This document shows, in pieces, positions 16,039-24,919 of a stretch of DNA of 64,000 bases (positions are counted from its first letter, which is position 1; each line of letters starts with the position of its first letter). This DNA is from Blastococcus sp. VKM Ac-2987. Its GTDB lineage: Bacteria; Actinomycetota; Actinomycetes; Mycobacteriales; Geodermatophilaceae. The notes under the pieces were generated by a model. It had not been told where the DNA came from. It did no database searches and was given only the letters and a program-made list of their open reading frames with translations. The translations under genes were made by a program, and so were the position numbers. The stretch covers positions 558,001-622,000 of the forward strand of contig NZ_JAPVBG010000003.1 in NCBI RefSeq assembly GCF_026967805.1. Direction: 5' to 3'.

Positions 16039-17106
16039 ATGAGCGAGAACGCGACCCGACTGCGTGATGTCCGCCCCGAGGACGCCTTCGACGTCGAGGC
16101 GGTGCACGCGTGGCTGGCGCCGCGCGTGCCGGCGCTCGACGGGCGGCCCGCGCCCCAGGTGCAGCAGTTCACCGGCGGCGCGAGCAACCTGACCTACCTG
16201 CTGGACTACGGCGACCTGGACCTGGTGCTGCGCCGCCCGCCGCACGGCCACAAGGCGGCGTCGGCCCACGACATGGGCCGGGAGGTCCGCGTGCAGCAGC
16301 GGCTGCGGCCGCACCTCGACGTGGTCGCGCAGATCCACGGCTTCTGCGAGGACCGGTCGGTCATCGGCAGCGACTTCTACGTGATGGAGCGGCTGGAGGG
16401 GGTCGTGCTGACCCGGAAGCTGCCCGAGGGCGTGGAGCTGGGGCCCGATCGCGCGCGGGTGCTGGGCGAGACCGCCTACGACACCCTGGCCGACCTGCAC
16501 TCGATCGACGTCGACGCCGCCGGGCTGGCCGACCTGGGCCGGGGCCCCGGCTACGTCCGCCGGCAGGTCGAGGGCTGGTCGCGCCGGTTCCGCGACGCCC
16601 GCACCGACGACGTGCCCGCCGCCGAGGACCTCATGGCGTGGCTGGCGGCACACCAGCCCGAGGACGTGCGCGCCAGCCTGCTGCACGGCGACTGGAAGCT
16701 GGACAACCTCGTGCTCGACCTCGCGGGCACGCCGCGCATCACCGGCGTCCTGGACTGGGAGATGGCCACCGTGGGCGATCCGCTCATGGACCTCGGCGCG
16801 TCGCTGGCCTACTGGGTGACCGCCGACGACGACGAGGAGTTCGGGCTGATCTCCACCCAGCCGAGCATCCTGCCGGGCATGCCGACCCGGGAGCAGCTGG
16901 TCGAGCGCTACCTGGCGCGCACCGGTCTGCAGCCCGGGAACTGGACGTTCTACGAGGTCTTCGGCCTGTTCCGGCTCGCCGTGATCATCCAGCAGATCTG
17001 GGCCCGGTACAGCTCCGGGCACAGCACCAACCCGCGGTTCGCCACCTTCGGCATCGCGGCGGCGGTCCTCCTCCAGCGTGCGGAGAGGCTGGCCGGATGC
17101 CGCTGA
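16039..17106 (+). CDS. APH-like phosphotransferase (ACAD10/11-type kinase)
   Basis: 355 residues with an aminoglycoside-phosphotransferase/choline-kinase fold. Substrate-loop 'QQFTGGASNLTYLL', catalytic 'LLHGDWKLDNLVLD' (Brenner motif with Asp) and metal-binding 'GVLDWEMATVGDPLMDLG' are all present. This branch resembles the kinase domain fused to acyl-CoA dehydrogenase in ACAD10/ACAD11, which phosphorylates 4-hydroxyacyl-CoAs. A role in hydroxy-fatty-acid use is inference. The gene overlaps the histidine phosphatase gene by ten bases. The second of two close ATGs was chosen; a TGGGAT box seven bases upstream may give a leaderless message. Confidence 0.85.
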   Translation: MSENATRLRDVRPEDAFDVEAVHAWLAPRVPALDGRPAPQVQQFTGGASNLTYLLDYGDLDLVLRRPPHGHKAASAHDMGREVRVQQRLRPHLDVVAQIHGFCEDRSVIGSDFYVMERLEGVVLTRKLPEGVELGPDRARVLGETAYDTLADLHSIDVDAAGLADLGRGPGYVRRQVEGWSRRFRDARTDDVPAAEDLMAWLAAHQPEDVRASLLHGDWKLDNLVLDLAGTPRITGVLDWEMATVGDPLMDLGASLAYWVTADDDEEFGLISTQPSILPGMPTREQLVERYLARTGLQPGNWTFYEVFGLFRLAVIIQQIWARYSSGHSTNPRFATFGIAAAVLLQRAERLAGCR

Positions 17107-17756
17107 TCTGCCTCGTCCGTCACGGGCAGGCCTCCTTCGGTGCCGACGACTACGACGTGCTCAGCGAGCTCGGCCGCGAGCAGGCCCGCTGCCTGGGCGA
17201 GGAGCTGCGTCGGCGCGAGCTCCGCGATCCGCTGGTCGTCTCCGGGACGCTGCGCCGCCAGCGGGACACCGCCGCGCTGCTGGCCGAGGCGGCCGGCTGG
17301 CCGGTGTCCGCCGAGATCGATCCGCGGCTCGACGAGTACGACCACCTCGATCTGCTGAAGCGGTATCCCACCGAACCCGCGAACGAGCCGGCCGGCGAGT
17401 CCGCGTCCCGCCGGATGCAGCGACTGCTCGACGCCGCGCTGCGCTCGTGGGTGGCCGCCGGTGCGGCCGACGGGTGGCCGGCGTTCTCCTCGGGCGCGGT
17501 GGCCGTCGTCGAGGAGCTGGCCGCCGGGTTGCCGCGGGGCCGGGACGCCGTCGTCGCCACCTCGGCCGGGGTCATCGCGGCCGTGACCGCCGCGCTGCTC
17601 GCGGCGCCGGCCGACGGCGTCGTCGCGCTCAACCGCGCCGCGGTGAACGTCGGGATCACCTCCGTGCTGGCCGGTGCAGGCGGGCTGTCCCTGCTCGCCT
17701 TCAACGACCACGCGCACGCCACCGGCACCCGGCGGCACCTGCTCTCCTACCGCTGA
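17097..17756 (+). CDS. Histidine phosphatase family protein
   Basis: 219 residues. The catalytic 'LVRHGQASFG' at the N-terminus carries the phospho-accepting His of the RHG motif, and 'LVVSGTLRRQRDTAALL' and 'DEYDHLDLL' are family-typical. The second catalytic His may lie near 'NDHAHATGT' at the C-terminus. The start overlaps the end of the APH-like kinase gene, so the two are co-translated and may act on the same phosphorylated intermediate (inference). Confidence 0.87.
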   Translation: MPLICLVRHGQASFGADDYDVLSELGREQARCLGEELRRRELRDPLVVSGTLRRQRDTAALLAEAAGWPVSAEIDPRLDEYDHLDLLKRYPTEPANEPAGESASRRMQRLLDAALRSWVAAGAADGWPAFSSGAVAVVEELAAGLPRGRDAVVATSAGVIAAVTAALLAAPADGVVALNRAAVNVGITSVLAGAGGLSLLAFNDHAHATGTRRHLLSYR

Positions 17757-17794
17757 AGGCCGGGCGGTCGCTGCCCGCAGCCGGACCCGGCGGC

Positions 17795-17800
17795 TAGGGT
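17795..17800 (+). promoter_or_regulatory. Leaderless-type -10 box (TAGGGT)
   Basis: TAGGGT is followed by exactly six bases and then the ATG of the GAF-ANTAR gene. No Shine-Dalgarno sequence is present. This is the clearest example of a spacing that recurs in the window. Confidence 0.55.
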
Positions 17801-17806
17801 CGCGGC

Positions 17807-18529
17807 ATGACCCAGCACGGCGGCGAGGTCGGCCTGCACCACCTGGGTGAGCTGATGAGCCGGGTCGCCCGGCAGCTGCAGGGGGAGCACGGCGACGTCG
17901 AGGCGACGCTGCACGCCATCACGGACGCCGCCGTGGGCGCGGTGCCCGCCGCCGAGGAGGGCAGCATCAGCTACGTCCTCGCCCGCTCGGAGGTCGAGCC
18001 GCGGGCGGCGACCGGCGAGCTGCCGCAACGCGTCGACGAGCTGCAGGGGCGGCTCGGCCAGGGCCCGTGCCTGGACGCGATCTCCCAGTACGAGGTGGTC
18101 CGGGTCGACGACGTGGTCACGGACGGGCGCTGGCCCGAGTTCGGTCGCGAGGCGGCGCGCCTGGGCGCCCGCAGCATGCTGTGCTTCCGGCTCTTCGTCG
18201 AGGGCGACCGCATGGGGGCGCTGAACCTCTACGCGCGCGCGCCGGGGGCCTTCGACACCGAGAGCGAGGAGATCGGCCAGATGTTCGCCGGCCACGCGGC
18301 GGTGGCCCTGGCCGGCGCGGAGCACGAGGCGAACCTGCGGACCGGCATGGAGAACCGCGACCTCATCGGGCAGGCCAAGGGCATCCTCATGGAGCGCCAC
18401 CGGCTCACCGCCGACCAGGCGTTCGGCGTCCTCGCCCGGGTGTCGCAGCAGCTGAACCGGAAGCTGGTCGACGTCGCCCGCGAGCTCACCGACACCGGCG
18501 CGGTGCCGGGCGCGGACCGCCGCGACTGA
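17807..18529 (+). CDS. GAF-ANTAR RNA-binding antiterminator
   Basis: 240 residues. GAF domain at about 30-165, with 'LGQGPCLDAI' and 'ARSMLCFRLF'. ANTAR domain at about 180-230, with the signature 'LIGQAKGILMERHRLTADQA' and helix 'AFGVLARVSQQLN'. ANTAR domains bind two-hexaloop RNA hairpins and prevent transcription termination; the GAF part senses a ligand or redox state. Targets are elsewhere. A leaderless promoter is likely. Confidence 0.92.
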   Translation: MTQHGGEVGLHHLGELMSRVARQLQGEHGDVEATLHAITDAAVGAVPAAEEGSISYVLARSEVEPRAATGELPQRVDELQGRLGQGPCLDAISQYEVVRVDDVVTDGRWPEFGREAARLGARSMLCFRLFVEGDRMGALNLYARAPGAFDTESEEIGQMFAGHAAVALAGAEHEANLRTGMENRDLIGQAKGILMERHRLTADQAFGVLARVSQQLNRKLVDVARELTDTGAVPGADRRD

Positions 18530-18597
18530 GCCGCGGCGGCTCCCGGCCCCTGGTCGGCCACGAGGCAGGCCGGGACGGCGCGGGTCAGGATGGAGCG

Positions 18598-19143
18598 GTG
18601 CCCGACGAGCCCGGTGCCGACGACCCGGCCCTCCGCAAGCCGGTGCCCGACATCGTGGCGCCCGGGCTCGACGTGCTCTTCTGCGGGATCAACCCGTCGC
18701 TGCTGTCGGCCGAGCGCGGCCACCACTTCGCCCGGCCGGGCAACCGCTTCTGGCCGGCGATCCACCTCGCCGGCTTCACGCCGCGGCAGCTCACCCCGGA
18801 CGAGGACCGGGAGCTCCTCCGCTACGGGCTCGGGGTGACCAACGTGGTGGACCGGCCCACGCGGACCGCCGCCGAGCTCTCCGCCGACGAGCTGCGGGCC
18901 GGCGCGGTCGCGCTGGAACGCCTGGTCGCCCGGTACCGGCCGCGGGTGCTGGCGGTCCTGGGCATCACCGCGTGGCGGCAGGGGTTCGGCCGGCCGAAGG
19001 CCGCCGTCGGCCGGCAGCCCGAACGGCTGGGCGGCGCCGACACCTGGGTGGTCCCGAACCCGAGCGGGCTGAACGCCCACGTCCAGCTGCCCGACCTCAC
19101 CCGCGTCTACCGGGAGCTCCGGCCCGGCTCCGAGGCGGGATGA
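18598..19143 (+). CDS. mug: Mismatch-specific uracil/thymine DNA glycosylase (Mug)
   Basis: 181 residues of the Mug/TDG branch of uracil-DNA glycosylases, which remove U or T from G:U and G:T mismatches and ethenocytosine. The active-site strand 'VLFCGINPSLLSAERGHHFA' has the GINPS motif with catalytic Asn. The intercalation loop 'VVPNPSGLNAH' is also present. High-GC genomes with frequent cytosine deamination often carry it. GTG start; CAGGAT six bases upstream suggests a leaderless message. Confidence 0.9.
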   Translation: MPDEPGADDPALRKPVPDIVAPGLDVLFCGINPSLLSAERGHHFARPGNRFWPAIHLAGFTPRQLTPDEDRELLRYGLGVTNVVDRPTRTAAELSADELRAGAVALERLVARYRPRVLAVLGITAWRQGFGRPKAAVGRQPERLGGADTWVVPNPSGLNAHVQLPDLTRVYRELRPGSEAG

Positions 19144-19150
19144 TGCCGAG

Positions 19151-19591
19151 GTGCCCCGCCTCCTCGTCGTCCACCACACCCCCTCGCCGGCCCTGCAGGC
19201 GGTGCTCGAAGCCGTCCGGGAGGGCGTCGCCCTCGTCGACGACGTCGAGCTGACCGTCCGGCCGGCCCTGTCCGCCGGGGCCGCCGACCTGCTCGCCGCC
19301 GACGGGGTGCTGCTGGGCACCCCCGCGAACATCGGCTACATGTCCGGGGCGCTCAAGCACTTCTTCGACACCGTCTACTACCCCTGCCTCGACGCCACGG
19401 CCGGGCTGGCGTTCGGCGTCTACGTGCACGGCAACGACGACACGGCCGGCGCGCTGCGCAGCATCGAGCGGATCACCGGGGCGCTGCGCTGGAAGCAGGT
19501 CGCGGCGCCGCTGAGCCTCACCGGGGCGCCCGGCCCGGCGGACCTGGAGGCCTGCCGCGAGCTCGCGGCGACGGTGGCCGTCAGCCTCTGA
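19151..19591 (+). CDS. Flavodoxin-like NAD(P)H-dependent oxidoreductase
   Basis: 146 residues with a flavodoxin-like fold. 'RLLVVHHTPSPAL' is the FMN-phosphate loop, 'DGVLLGTPANIGYMSGALKHFFDT' region (part quoted) the isoalloxazine loop, and 'FGVYVHGNDD' the third binding segment. Substrate unknown. GTG start; GATGAT six bases upstream could be its -10 box. Its stop codon overlaps that of the convergent SpoIIE-type phosphatase by 11 bases. Confidence 0.82.
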   Translation: MPRLLVVHHTPSPALQAVLEAVREGVALVDDVELTVRPALSAGAADLLAADGVLLGTPANIGYMSGALKHFFDTVYYPCLDATAGLAFGVYVHGNDDTAGALRSIERITGALRWKQVAAPLSLTGAPGPADLEACRELAATVAVSL

Positions 19592-21362
19592 CGGTTCCGG
19601 AGCCGTCGCGGAGGACGCGGAGGACCACGAGCGCGACGTCGTCGGAGAAGTCCGGCGCCACGCGGGCGAGGAGGGTGTCCGCCACCGCCTCGACCGGCAG
19701 GTCGGGCAGGTCACCGGCCGCGGCGGCCAGCCGGTGCAGCCCCTCGTCGAGGGTCGAGCCGCGCCGCTCGACCAGCCCGTCGGTGTAGAGGACCACGGTG
19801 GCGCCGGGCGGCAACGGGAGCGTGTGCTCCGACCGGCGCGCGTCGGGGAGGACCCCGAGCAGCACGTCGTGCGGGCGTTCCAGCAGCTCCACGGTGCCGT
19901 CGGGCCCCACCAGCAGCGGCGGCGGGTGCCCGGCGTTGGACCACCGCAGCACCCGCTCGCTCCCGGGCGCCCGCCCGGAGGGCGACTCGATCCGGGCCAC
20001 CAGCGCCGAGGCCAGCGTCGAGATCCCGAGGCCGGCCATGGCACGGTCCAGGGTCGACAGCACCCGCGCCGGATCGGACCCGAGGGCGTGGGCGATGCCG
20101 CGGAGGACGTTGCGCAGCTGCCCCATGAGCGCGGCCGCCGTGCGGTCGTGGCCGGTGACGTCGCCGACGACCAGGGTGGTGGCGCCGTCGGGGGTGCCGA
20201 AGGCGTCGTACCAGTCGCCACCCACCCGGGCCTCCTGGGCGGCCGGCCGGTAGCGCACGGCGATGCCCAGCCCCTCGGGCCGGGGCGGGTCGGTGAGCAT
20301 GGAGCGCTGCAGCGCCTCGGCGAGGCTGCGGGTGGCCCGCGCCTGCCGGCGTTCCTGCTCCAGCCGCGCGACCCGGTCCAGCGCCTGGCCGCACTGGGCG
20401 GCGAACGCCTCGAGGACCCGGACGTCGTCGTCCTCGAGCGGCTGCGGCCGGTACCAGCCCACGGCCAGCGACCCGAGCGCGCGCTCGGCGCTCCGCAGCG
20501 GCAGCGCCGCCCACGCCCGCAGGCCCGGGCCGGGCGGGGGAGCCGGAGAGGTGCCGGCGTCGGCCACCAGCACCCTGCGGCCGGCGGCGGCGACGGCCAG
20601 CGGTGAGGGGGCGTCGCCGGGCAGCTGCCGGGCGCCCGGCCCCGTCCCGCCGCCGGCGTCCACCACGGTGAGCTCCGAGGAGCCGGGCCGGTGCAGGGCC
20701 ACCGCGAGGAAGTCGGCGGAGAGACCGGGGCCGCCCAGGTCGGCCATGATCCGGAGCAGCTCCGCCCGCGTCTCGGCCGCGGCCAGCGCGGAGACGGTGC
20801 GCGCCAGCCCGGCGAGGGCGCGCGCGGTGCGCTGCTCCCGCTCGCGCAGCGCCCGCAGCTGCGCGTTGCTCTGCTCCAGCTCCCGGGTGCGGGTCAGCAG
20901 GTCGGACTCCACCTGCATCGCCCGGTCGTCCAGCCGGCCCTCCGCCGCGGCGGCGGCCACCCCGGCTCGGGCACGGATGTAGTCGGTGACGTCGTCCGCC
21001 CGGTGCAGCAGCAGCACGACCTCGCCGTCGTCGTCGAGGACCGGCACGTTGCGCGGGCTCCAGAAGCGCACGTCGTAGCTGCCGTCGGGCAGCCGGATGT
21101 CGTACTTCTGGAGCGCCATCGTGTGTGGCTGCCGGGTGTCGCGCGCCCGCTCCAGCGACGCGCGAAGGTTGACCGGACCGTCGGCGTGCGGGTCGTCGGG
21201 GTTCAGCGGGAAGACGTCGAACAGGTACCGACCGACGGTCCCCGCCAGGGTCGTCGCCGTGGCGTCCAGGCGCGCCTGGTTGGCGTGCACGATGACGAGG
21301 TCGGGGGTCAGCAGCAGGAACGGCGTAGGGGCGACGTCGAAGACGCGGCGGAAATCCGGCAC
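19581..21362 (-). CDS. PAS-GAF-SpoIIE (PP2C) serine phosphatase
   Basis: 593 residues in three modules. PAS (about 5-115, with 'FDVAPTPFLLLTPDLVIVHA'), a coiled linker, GAF (about 180-340), and a SpoIIE/PP2C phosphatase domain (about 385-590). The phosphatase has metal-binding 'GGDWYDAF', 'VGDVTGHD' and the terminal 'DFSDDVALVVL'. Such proteins dephosphorylate anti-sigma-factor antagonists to start general stress responses. GTG start chosen because it is the first canonical codon before the PAS domain; no strong ribosome binding site is seen, so the N-terminus is uncertain. The STAS gene 4 kb away lacks the usual phospho-serine. Confidence 0.88.
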   Translation of the reverse strand: MPDFRRVFDVAPTPFLLLTPDLVIVHANQARLDATATTLAGTVGRYLFDVFPLNPDDPHADGPVNLRASLERARDTRQPHTMALQKYDIRLPDGSYDVRFWSPRNVPVLDDDGEVVLLLHRADDVTDYIRARAGVAAAAAEGRLDDRAMQVESDLLTRTRELEQSNAQLRALREREQRTARALAGLARTVSALAAAETRAELLRIMADLGGPGLSADFLAVALHRPGSSELTVVDAGGGTGPGARQLPGDAPSPLAVAAAGRRVLVADAGTSPAPPPGPGLRAWAALPLRSAERALGSLAVGWYRPQPLEDDDVRVLEAFAAQCGQALDRVARLEQERRQARATRSLAEALQRSMLTDPPRPEGLGIAVRYRPAAQEARVGGDWYDAFGTPDGATTLVVGDVTGHDRTAAALMGQLRNVLRGIAHALGSDPARVLSTLDRAMAGLGISTLASALVARIESPSGRAPGSERVLRWSNAGHPPPLLVGPDGTVELLERPHDVLLGVLPDARRSEHTLPLPPGATVVLYTDGLVERRGSTLDEGLHRLAAAAGDLPDLPVEAVADTLLARVAPDFSDDVALVVLRVLRDGSGTVRG

Positions 21363-21530
21363 GGGCAGCTCGCGGATGACGCCACTCCCTGCTCTCGCCG
21401 TTTCCGGGTGCCCGGATCCCCGACATCCTCCCCGATCACGGGACCCGGTGACGGGCGGCCCCGGACCCGCGGTGTCGCCGGCCGGGCGGGGGGTACCCGG
21501 GGACCGGACCTGCGGGGGAGGAGGCCGACC

Positions 21531-22310
21531 GTGCCGACCCGACGAGCTGTGCTGGGAGCCGGGGCCGCGACCTCGCTGGCAGTGCTGATGGCCGGGTGCG
21601 CGCCCCGGTCGCCGGGACCGTCCGGCGGTTCGACGACGGGGCGGGACGGCGCCGCGCTCGCGGCCCGGCCGCCCGCGCGACCGCCGGTGGGGCCGCCCGC
21701 GCCCGGTACCCGCTCCCTCGGCCTCGCGTCCTCCGGCGATGCGCTGCTGCACGTCCCGCCGGAGCCGGGCCCGAACCCGCTCCCGCTGGTCGTCTCCCTG
21801 CACGGCGCCGGGGGCGACGCCGAGGCCGGCCTGGGCCTGGTGCGGGCGGCGGCCGACGAGCACGGGACGGCGGTGCTGGCGCCGTCCTCGCGAGGGCCGA
21901 CCTGGGACGCGGTCGGGGGCGACTACGGCCCGGACGCCGAACTGGTCGACCGCGCGCTCGCCGAGGTCTTCCGCACGGTGCCGGTCGACCCCGCGCGGAT
22001 CGCCGTCGCCGGGTTCTCCGACGGCGCCTCGTACGCGCTGGGCCTGGGCCTGGCCAACGGCGGCCTCTTCTCGCGGATCCTCGCCTTCTCCCCGGGGTAC
22101 GTCCCGCCCGCCCCGCGGGCGGGCGCGCCCGCGGTGTTCATCTCCCACGGGGTGGACGACGAGGTGCTGCCGATCGACCGGACCAGCCGCCGGATCGTGC
22201 CCGCGCTCGAGGAGGACGGCTACGACGTCACCTACCGGGAGTTCCCCGGGCCGCACACCGTGCCGCCGGAGGTGGTCGGCGAGGCCGTGGCGTGGCTGGT
22301 CGGGGGCTGA
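21531..22310 (+). CDS. Tat-exported lipoprotein esterase (alpha/beta hydrolase, PHB-depolymerase-like)
   Basis: 259 residues. The signal is 'PTRRAVLGAGAATSLAVLMAGC': a twin-arginine motif followed by a lipobox with Cys23. After a Pro/Gly linker comes an alpha/beta hydrolase with oxyanion 'SLHGAGGD', nucleophile Ser in 'VAGFSDGAS', an Asp near 'SHGVDDEVLP' and His in 'FPGPHTVP'. The family includes extracellular esterases and feruloyl/PHB-type depolymerases. GTG start with 'GGGGGAGGAGG' eight bases upstream. Confidence 0.87.
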   Translation: MPTRRAVLGAGAATSLAVLMAGCAPRSPGPSGGSTTGRDGAALAARPPARPPVGPPAPGTRSLGLASSGDALLHVPPEPGPNPLPLVVSLHGAGGDAEAGLGLVRAAADEHGTAVLAPSSRGPTWDAVGGDYGPDAELVDRALAEVFRTVPVDPARIAVAGFSDGASYALGLGLANGGLFSRILAFSPGYVPPAPRAGAPAVFISHGVDDEVLPIDRTSRRIVPALEEDGYDVTYREFPGPHTVPPEVVGEAVAWLVGG

Positions 22311-22461
22311 CCCGCGCCGAGCCGACGGCCGGGAGGTGGTTCCCCGGCCGGATGCCGCCGGCGACCGCTGCGGGGCGACGACGGCGTCCGGCCGGGGATG
22401 CTGCAGGGCGGGGCCGGGACACCCGCGATGCAGCAGCTTCAGGGAGCCGGCAGTTGCGGCG

Positions 22462-22698
22462 TCACCAGCGCAGGGGGTGCGTGGACCGCGAGTGCGCGGT
22501 GCGGCAGGCCCGGCAGTTGCCCCAGGAGACGATGGCCAGCGGGGTCGTCGGACCGCCGCACTCGGGGCACTCGACGGCCCCCTCGGAGCTGGCGCGAGCG
22601 TCGCTGAGGGCGCGCGTCCGCTCCTCGTGGATCCGCTCGTCGCCCCGGCAGGGGCACCCGAGATGGGCTTCCGCACAGCGTCCGGCGTGTCCGGCGAT
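22462..22698 (-). CDS. Possible small zinc-ribbon protein, start codon unclear
   Basis: The frame encodes a C-terminal stretch with two knuckles, 'VECPECGGPTT' and 'GNCRACRTA', spaced like a zinc ribbon. It is preceded by 'CPCRGDERIHEERTRAL'. A 'GAGGAG' sits just before an ATC codon at the proposed start, and no ATG, GTG or TTG exists in frame near it. The next in-frame start (GTG at 22827) lies inside the cspA terminator. Either a non-canonical start is used, there is a sequence error, or the frame is not a gene. It is downstream of cspA on the same strand. Confidence 0.4.
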   Translation of the reverse strand: MAGHAGRCAEAHLGCPCRGDERIHEERTRALSDARASSEGAVECPECGGPTTPLAIVSWGNCRACRTAHSRSTHPLRW

Positions 22699-22789
22699 GG
22701 GGGGTCTCCTCGCAGATGGTGGTCGGCGGTGCGCCCGCGGCGCCCGTCGTCGTGGCCGGTGCGGCGATCGCGCCGGGACCGGACGCGAA

Positions 22790-22820
22790 GGGGGCCACGG
22801 CGCAGTGCGCCGTGGCCCCC
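22790..22820 (-). terminator. Terminator of cspA
   Basis: Perfect 13-bp stem, GGGGGCCACGGCG with CGCCGTGGCCCCC, around a 5-nt loop, placed 15 bases after the cspA stop codon. The hairpin is strong and without a U-tract. Confidence 0.8.
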
Positions 22821-22834
22821 TCCTCACGCGTCGA

Positions 22835-23038
22835 TCAGATCGCGCGGACGTTCTCCGCCTGCGGGCCCTTCTGGCCCTGCGTCACGTCGAACTCGACCTG
22901 CTGGCCCTCGTCGAGGGACTTGTAGCCGTTGCCGCTGATGGCGGAGTAGTGGCAGAAGACGTCGGCGCCGCCGCCGTCCTGGGCGATGAACCCGAAGCCC
23001 TTCTCCGCGTTGAACCACTTCACAGTGCCCTGAGCCAT
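22835..23038 (-). CDS. cspA: Cold-shock protein, CspA family
   Basis: 67 residues, a single cold-shock OB fold. RNP1 'KGFGFIAQ' and RNP2-like 'DVFCHYSAI' are intact, and the protein starts with the usual '[14 protein letters not shown]'. It binds single-stranded RNA/DNA and melts secondary structure. The ATG is preceded by 'GAAGAAG'. A leader of roughly 145 nt is predicted, as in other cold-shock genes, and a strong terminator follows. Confidence 0.96.
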   Translation of the reverse strand: MAQGTVKWFNAEKGFGFIAQDGGGADVFCHYSAISGNGYKSLDEGQQVEFDVTQGQKGPQAENVRAI

Positions 23039-23190
23039 GTTCGATCTTCTTCCGTGCTGGGGGGTGACCGCACAGGTACGTACCGGGTGCGGGGCCGCCG
23101 CACCGACCGGCAGGACCGAGAGGAACGTCAGGCAGAGACGACTGCGGACGTCCAAGAACGAAAGCAGAGGCGCAACAGCGACCGAGGTGA

Positions 23191-23219
23191 ACTGTACGCC
23201 CTTCGCGGCCGTCCTGGGA
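23191..23219 (-). promoter_or_regulatory. Possible cspA promoter
   Basis: On the minus strand TTCCCA and TACAGT are separated by 18 bases, giving a leader of about 145 nt before the cspA ATG. The -10 fits TAnnnT; the -35 is weak. The leader contains the palindrome GGTACGTACC. Confidence 0.4.
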
Positions 23220-23298
23220 AGGGCCTGCTCGGAGGCCCCCCTCGACGGGGGTGACCCGCCCGACGGGCGCCACGGGGCGGTGCGCGAGCATCGCCGGC

Positions 23299-24657
23299 AT
23301 GACTCCTCCGGATGCCGGCGAGCCGGGCTGGGTGCACGACGCGATCTGGTGGCACGTCTACCCGCTGGGCTTCGTCGGGGCCGAGCCGGGCGCCGAACCC
23401 GCCCGGCCGGTCCGCCACCGGCTCCCGCAGCTGGTCCGGTGGCTGGACCACGCCGTCGAGCTCGGCGCCTCGGGGCTGGCGCTCGGCCCGGTCTTCGCCT
23501 CGGAGAGCCACGGTTACGACACCACCGACCACCTGCGCATCGATCCCCGGCTGGGCGACGACGCCGACTTCGACGACCTGGTCGCCGCCTGCCGGTCCCG
23601 CGGTCTGCGCCTGCTGCTCGACGGCGTCTTCAACCACGTGGGCCGCGGTCACCCCGCGTTCCAGCAGGTGCTGGCGGAGGGGCCCGCGGCGCGCACGGCG
23701 GGCTGGTTCCGGCTGCGCTGGCCGGGCGGACCGCAGGCGTGGGCCCCGGGCACGGAGCCCGGGTACGACGACTTCGAGGGCCACTCCGCGCTGGTCGCCC
23801 TCGACCACGGGTCGCCGGACGTCGTCGACCACGTGAGCGAGGTGATGGCGCACTGGCTGGACCGCGGGGCCGACGGGTGGCGGCTGGACGCCGCCTACGC
23901 CGTGCCGACGCCGTTCTGGGCGGAGGTGACCGCGCGGGTGCGCGCCCGGCACCCCGGCGCCTACCTCATGGGCGAGGTCATCCACGGCGACTACGGCCGC
24001 TTCGTCGCGGAGTCGGGGCTGGACGCGGTGACCCAGTACGAGCTCTGGAAGGCCGTCTGGAGCTCGCTCAACGACGGCAACTTCTTCGAGCTCGACGCCG
24101 CGCTGGCCCGCCACGACGACGTCCTCGGCCGCTTCGTGCCCTACACCTTCGTCGGCAACCACGACGTCACCCGCATCGCCAGCCGGCTGGACGACGACCG
24201 GCACCTCGCGCACGCGCTGGTCGTGCTGCTCACCACCGGTGGCACCCCGTCGGTCTACGCCGGCGACGAGCACGCCTTCCGCGGCGTGAAGGAGGACCGG
24301 GCCGGCGGCGACGACGCCGTGCGCCCGCCGTTCCCGGCCTCGCCCGAGGAGCTCTCGCCGGTGGGCCTGCCCGTCTACCACCTGCACCAGGAGCTGATCG
24401 GGCTGCGCCGCCGGCACCGCTGGCTGCACACCGCCCGGACCGCGACCCTGCACCTGGCCAACGAGCAGGTGGTCTACGAGACCCGGGCCGACGGCGAGCG
24501 GCTCGTGGTCGCGCTGTCGGTCGGCGACGGCGCGACCGAGCTGCCGGCCCCGGGCGCCGGGCGCGTGCTGGCCGGCGACGCCGAGGTCCTCGCCGCCGGG
24601 ACGAGCGGCGCCCGGGTGCGGCTGCGCCCGCACGGCTGGGCGGTGCTCACCGGCTGA
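23299..24657 (+). CDS. Glycoside hydrolase family 13 (alpha-amylase family) enzyme
   Basis: 452 residues with a (beta/alpha)8 barrel followed by a short beta-domain. The GH13 conserved regions are in order: '[11 protein letters not shown]', '[10 protein letters not shown]' with nucleophile Asp197, 'MGEVIHGD' with acid/base Glu226, and 'FVGNHDVTR' with Asp289. No signal peptide, so it acts in the cytoplasm, on maltodextrins or trehalose/glucosyl compounds (not resolvable). No glycogen or trehalose gene is adjacent. Confidence 0.92.
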   Translation: MTPPDAGEPGWVHDAIWWHVYPLGFVGAEPGAEPARPVRHRLPQLVRWLDHAVELGASGLALGPVFASESHGYDTTDHLRIDPRLGDDADFDDLVAACRSRGLRLLLDGVFNHVGRGHPAFQQVLAEGPAARTAGWFRLRWPGGPQAWAPGTEPGYDDFEGHSALVALDHGSPDVVDHVSEVMAHWLDRGADGWRLDAAYAVPTPFWAEVTARVRARHPGAYLMGEVIHGDYGRFVAESGLDAVTQYELWKAVWSSLNDGNFFELDAALARHDDVLGRFVPYTFVGNHDVTRIASRLDDDRHLAHALVVLLTTGGTPSVYAGDEHAFRGVKEDRAGGDDAVRPPFPASPEELSPVGLPVYHLHQELIGLRRRHRWLHTARTATLHLANEQVVYETRADGERLVVALSVGDGATELPAPGAGRVLAGDAEVLAAGTSGARVRLRPHGWAVLTG

Positions 24658-24664
24658 CGCCCGC

Positions 24665-24859
24665 TCAGCGGCTGGTGGCCAGGTCCTTCACCGCCTTCGC
24701 CACGTACATGACCGACAGGGCCAGGAACAGCGCCCCGATCGCGGCCCGCACCTGGTCGTCGGAGACCGACGTCCGCTGGGCCACCGGCCCGGCCACGGTG
24801 TCGGCCACGCGTGCGCGCCAGCCCTTGAGGCCGGCCTTCCCGAAAGTGACTGCGTCCAT
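24665..24859 (-). CDS. Small membrane protein (64 aa), function unknown
   Basis: Begins MDAVTFGKAGLKGWRARVAD and has one C-terminal transmembrane helix, 'AAIGALFLALSVMYVAKAV'. No family recognised. It converges on the GH13 gene with a seven-base gap. Codon use fits the genome. Confidence 0.65.
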   Translation of the reverse strand: MDAVTFGKAGLKGWRARVADTVAGPVAQRTSVSDDQVRAAIGALFLALSVMYVAKAVKDLATSR

Positions 24860-24919
24860 CGCCGGTCCCTACCCCGCCGACGGCGAGGTGAACAGGGCTT
24901 CCGGCGCATCACCGGCCAC

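Noticed and set aside
22439-22798. Alternative minus-strand frame over the possible zinc-ribbon gene
   Set aside because: It lacks the paired cysteines and reads as Arg/Pro-rich shadow; its start lies inside the cspA terminator region.
23039-23298. Extra gene upstream of cspA
   Set aside because: Frames here lack gene-like composition; the stretch is better explained as the cspA leader and promoter plus the start region of the GH13 gene.
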